From Haliea salexigens DSM 19537 (GTDB lineage: Bacteria; Pseudomonadota; Gammaproteobacteria; Pseudomonadales; Halieaceae), in assembly GCF_000423125.1 (NCBI RefSeq), contig NZ_AUHJ01000023.1, forward strand, positions 1 to 37,030: 37,030 nucleotides of DNA, read 5' to 3'. This document shows positions 34,472-37,030 of the stretch, piece after piece. The notes beneath the pieces are model-generated. The model did no database searches, was not told where the DNA came from, and worked only from the letters and a program-made list of their open reading frames with translations. Positions within the stretch are counted from its first letter, which is position 1; every line of letters begins with the position of its first letter. The position numbers and the translations under genes were made by a program.

Positions 34472-35260
34472 TCAGCGCTTTGAGAAGTTTCCGGAACGCC
34501 GTTCGGACACTGCACTGATGCCTTCCCGGTGGTCTTCTGTCCTGGACAGGCGTTGCTGCTCAGAAAGCTCCCGCTGCAACTGTTTTTCCACCGCATCGGC
34601 GAGGCCCATGCGCAGGGTTGCGCGGGTGGATTCCACGGCCAGTGGCGCCGCCTCGGCGATTTCAGCCGCCAGTGCCAGGGCATCTGCCAACAAATCCTGC
34701 TCAGTGGACAGCATATCCCCAAGGCCCATGGCCATGGCCTGCTCTGGCCCCACGCGTTGCCCGGTGTACAGAATGCGCGCAGCGTTTTGCTCGCCGACGA
34801 TGCGGGGGAGGGTGTGGCTGATGCCGAACCCGGCGTGTACCCCCAGTTTGACGAAGTTGGCGGCGAACCGGGTGTTTTCACAGATCACCCTGAAGTCGGC
34901 GGAGAGCGCCAGGCCCAGGCCGCCGCCGATGGCTGGGCCCTGTACCGCGGCAACCACGGGCTTTGATGCCCGGAACATACGCACCGCATTGCCATAGAGA
35001 GCGCCGGCGTTGCTGTCCTTGTCGTCGCTGAACAGGGTGCGCCCGGTGCCGGCTTTGAAATCGGCCCCGGCGGAAAAAGCTCTGCCCTGGGCGCAGAGGA
35101 CGATAACCCGGCACTCATCAATAGTATCCAGGTACTCATAGGCATCGGCCAGGGAGCCCACCAACTCCGCATCGAAAAAGTTGTAGGGTGGCCGCTGCAT
35201 TTCTACCAGAGTCACATGGCCCTTCGCGCGCAAGCCGATATCGCCGAACTTCTTCTTCAT
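34472..35260 (-). CDS. Enoyl-CoA hydratase/isomerase family (crotonase) protein
   Basis: A 262-residue crotonase-fold protein with the oxyanion-hole motif GRAFSAGADFKAG and GPAIGGGLGLALS. Neither catalytic Glu of classical enoyl-CoA hydratase is visible: GGGLG replaces GGxE, and FAANFVKLG replaces the QPE motif. It belongs to a subgroup that may be an isomerase or another CoA-thioester enzyme. It is transcribed from the minus strand, 18 nt after the esterase gene, so these two form an operon facing the sulfatase. Confidence 0.85.
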   Translation of the reverse strand: MKKKFGDIGLRAKGHVTLVEMQRPPYNFFDAELVGSLADAYEYLDTIDECRVIVLCAQGRAFSAGADFKAGTGRTLFSDDKDSNAGALYGNAVRMFRASKPVVAAVQGPAIGGGLGLALSADFRVICENTRFAANFVKLGVHAGFGISHTLPRIVGEQNAARILYTGQRVGPEQAMAMGLGDMLSTEQDLLADALALAAEIAEAAPLAVESTRATLRMGLADAVEKQLQRELSEQQRLSRTEDHREGISAVSERRSGNFSKR

Positions 35261-35278
35261 TGCTCCCTTCCCGCTATA

Positions 35279-36523
35279 TTATTTGCCCTGTTGCGCACGT
35301 ACCCACTCGAGGAACCTGTGTATACCATCGATAGTGTGCTCGGTACGCACAGAGCGAATTGTATCGTATGCATGCTCTGCGCCGGGCAGTTCCAGGTATA
35401 CCACGGGATTTTTGGACACTTCAGCCAGTTTTTCACTGAAGACGCGCCCCTCGGTTACCAGACAGAGGCTATCGAAGCTGCCGTGAATAATCATGAACGG
35501 CGGTGCATCCGGATGAATGTCTGAAATCGGCGAGGCGAGTTCCCACAGGTCTGGGTTCTCCTCCGGTGATTCAAACAACACTTTTCCTCCCAGGAAGTCC
35601 TCCCACATTGCCTGGTTCTCGTGCTGGCCGTAGCGCGACAACAGGTCATAGAGGCCGTAGAAGGGTACGACAGCCTGCAGAGAGGTGTCGACATCAGGAG
35701 TGTCCTGCTGCAGTTCGGGCTTGTTGCAGGTCAGCCCCATCAGGGCAGTCAGGATGCCGCCGGCAGAGCCCCCGGTCACCGCGACAAAATTCGTATCCAT
35801 GCCGTATTCGGCGCCGTTCTCCTTTATCCAGCAGAGTGCACGTTTACAGTCCTCAAGATGGGTAGGAAAGCCGACGCTTGGGCTCAGGCGATAGTTGATG
35901 GAGACGCCGATCCACCCACGGGACGCCAAGGTGTGCAGCAGGGGCTGTGCTTGCTGGTCCTTGTTTCCCCAGAGAAAACCACCCCCGTGAATTTGCAGCA
36001 ATACGGGTAGTGAATTTTCGGGCAGGTTGCGAGGGCGATATATGTTCAACTGCTGTCGGATTCCGCCGGGGGCGTAGGGAATGTCTCTAATAACCTCGAC
36101 ATCATTCCGGGCGAATCTAATCGGGTTACACCAGTCGGAAAAATGTACCTGCTCGCGAAAGGTTTCGCGGCTTGCCTCGGGAATATCGTCACGATAAGTG
36201 TCTCCCAATGACTTACACAAGGCATCTTCAACGATCACTTCGGTGCCTGCGGCTTTCCAGATATTCCAGGCCAGTCCGGGCCAGGTCATCAGCAGTACTG
36301 CCAAGGCCAGGGGGCCGAGGGCACTTTCAAGTGCGCCCCCCCACGCCAGCAGTGCTGTAATGGATATTTGCATCGGAAGCCAGATCCAGGACAGTTCGGT
36401 GGCTGGCAGGGCGAAGGCGAAGATTCCGAAGGGTACGGACTTGCGTGGCACGATCCTGGGCGAAAAGACCAGTACCGTTGAGATCAGGTTAAACAGAGCA
36501 AGCAATGAGAGAAGCCAACTCAA
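35279..36523 (-). CDS. Membrane-anchored alpha/beta hydrolase (HSL/esterase family)
   Basis: A 414-residue protein. The first 90 or so residues form several hydrophobic helices (about 3-21, 32-60 and 65-85), so it is anchored in the membrane. The catalytic domain has the HGGG oxyanion motif at 179-182, nucleophile Ser253 in GGSAGG, Asp351 in HGSFDS and His384 in GAEHAYD, an intact hormone-sensitive-lipase-type triad. It probably hydrolyses a carboxylic ester of the substrate or a storage lipid. It is followed by a crotonase gene on the same strand. Confidence 0.88.
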   Translation of the reverse strand: MSWLLSLLALFNLISTVLVFSPRIVPRKSVPFGIFAFALPATELSWIWLPMQISITALLAWGGALESALGPLALAVLLMTWPGLAWNIWKAAGTEVIVEDALCKSLGDTYRDDIPEASRETFREQVHFSDWCNPIRFARNDVEVIRDIPYAPGGIRQQLNIYRPRNLPENSLPVLLQIHGGGFLWGNKDQQAQPLLHTLASRGWIGVSINYRLSPSVGFPTHLEDCKRALCWIKENGAEYGMDTNFVAVTGGSAGGILTALMGLTCNKPELQQDTPDVDTSLQAVVPFYGLYDLLSRYGQHENQAMWEDFLGGKVLFESPEENPDLWELASPISDIHPDAPPFMIIHGSFDSLCLVTEGRVFSEKLAEVSKNPVVYLELPGAEHAYDTIRSVRTEHTIDGIHRFLEWVRAQQGK

Positions 36524-36701
36524 GATTACGTCTCCTACTTCATATTACAGACACGATGGTTATTTGTTGGCTCCCAGTAGGGTCTGGGGTCCGCCACGGC
36601 CCAACTCAACGAGCCTTGTATCCTGCTTAGCTTAACGTAAATCATGCAGTGCTCGGGGTGTTAAGGCTGTAGGGGCAATAGATATGTTTGTTTAGCAATA
36701 T

Positions 36702-36739
36702 GGGGTACTAGGGATTTTCCGTCCAAAAACGACAAGAAT
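36702..36739. repeat. Putative terminal inverted repeat of a Tn3-family transposon
   Basis: The 38-nt stretch begins GGGGTACTAGGG and runs into TTTTCCGTCCAAAAACG. Tn3-family ends are about 38 bp and begin with GGGG, and the tnpA stop usually lies close to one end; here it is 39 nt away. The other end is outside the window, so the repeat cannot be paired. Confidence 0.5.
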
Positions 36740-36777
36740 CGCTGAAAGCCCCGCCATCCGAGGCCTCCCAGGGGGTA

Positions 36778-37030
36778 TTACTTTTCCCGAACCGGTAAAT
36801 ATCCCTCGATTGTGCGCATCAGTTCCTCCAGATCCGGTAGTTTTTCACTCATTTCGAAGGTATAGATACCCTTCAAGTTGATGTTATACCAAGCCACTGG
36901 AGAAGCCTGTTTGACAATCTGTATTCGCTTATCGTCATTCTGATATTCGAAGCTCGTCAGCAGCTGGCTGAGTATGCTGGAATTGAAGTAAATAATGGCG
37001 TTGGTGACCAAGCGCGCGCATTCGTTCCAT
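36778..37030 (-). CDS. tnpA: Tn3-family transposase TnpA, C-terminal part (cut by window edge)
   Basis: The frame is open to the right edge. It reads WNECARLVTNAIIYFNSSIL and then SPVAWYNINLKGIYTFE, the well-known C-terminal end of Tn3 transposases, which carry out replicative transposition. Only about 84 residues of the roughly 1000 are seen. The gene ends near a probable terminal inverted repeat, so the transposon body extends to the right of the window. Base composition is more AT-rich than the catabolic genes. Confidence 0.88.
   Translation of the reverse strand, partial: WNECARLVTNAIIYFNSSILSQLLTSFEYQNDDKRIQIVKQASPVAWYNINLKGIYTFEMSEKLPDLEELMRTIEGYLPVREK

Noticed and set aside
36655-36690. 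GGGGTGTTAAGG stretch as the transposon end
   Set aside because: It is farther from the transposase stop than the 36702 candidate and less like a 38-bp Tn3 end.
1-37030. CRISPR array, tRNA or rRNA genes
   Set aside because: I read the intergenic regions on both strands and saw no regularly spaced repeats and no cloverleaf or rRNA-like sequence.

Overview
The window looks like a chromosomal stretch of an aerobic, probably marine gammaproteobacterium. The Halieaceae/Spongiibacteraceae type is my best guess, from the combination of TonB-dependent receptors, sulfatases, a wax ester synthase and a lipid beta-oxidation gene set; this is not a proven placement. The catabolic genes are GC-rich. The stretch from about 5.8 to 11.4 kb is visibly more AT-rich and looks acquired. 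Layout: (1) 1-3.9 kb holds an AP2-like DNA-binding protein and an iron-uptake operon (TonB-dependent receptor plus PepSY membrane protein) behind a Fur-box-like palindrome. (2) 4.0-13.6 kb is a defence and mobility island. It contains an AbiEi/AbiEii toxin-antitoxin pair with an operator over its start codon, a two-gene unit encoding a DAC-like (diadenylate-cyclase-fold) protein and a Cap15-like two-TM beta-barrel protein, a complete type II CBASS operon on the minus strand (capV, dncV, cap2, cap3), a tyrosine recombinase and a TumE/TumA-like toxin-antitoxin pair. (3) 13.9-15.9 kb holds a DUF445 membrane protein and a decayed FabH-like gene. (4) 15.9-36.5 kb is a catabolic region bracketed by two closely related sulfatases in opposite orientation, one of them frameshifted. 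Between them lie an AraC regulator, an aldehyde dehydrogenase, an iron-type alcohol dehydrogenase, an acyl-CoA synthetase, a wax ester synthase/DGAT, a large TonB-dependent receptor and a beta-oxidation operon (crotonase, SCP-x-type thiolase, acyl-CoA dehydrogenase, HSD10-like dehydrogenase, alpha-methylacyl-CoA racemase). A second crotonase and a membrane-anchored esterase follow. (5) 36.7 kb to the right edge is the end of a Tn3-family transposon. How the genes may work together: the catabolic set fits import of a hydrophobic sulfated or esterified compound, release of an alcohol by sulfatase or esterase, oxidation to aldehyde and acid, CoA activation, racemisation of a methyl branch and beta-oxidation, with the wax synthase storing surplus acyl groups. 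This chain is inferred from family membership and context. The candidate for an undescribed system is the DAC-like/Cap15-like pair at 5882-6890. It sits tail-to-tail with a CBASS operon that already has its own effector (CapV), so it may be an independent cyclic-nucleotide (or nucleotide-sensing) defence module.
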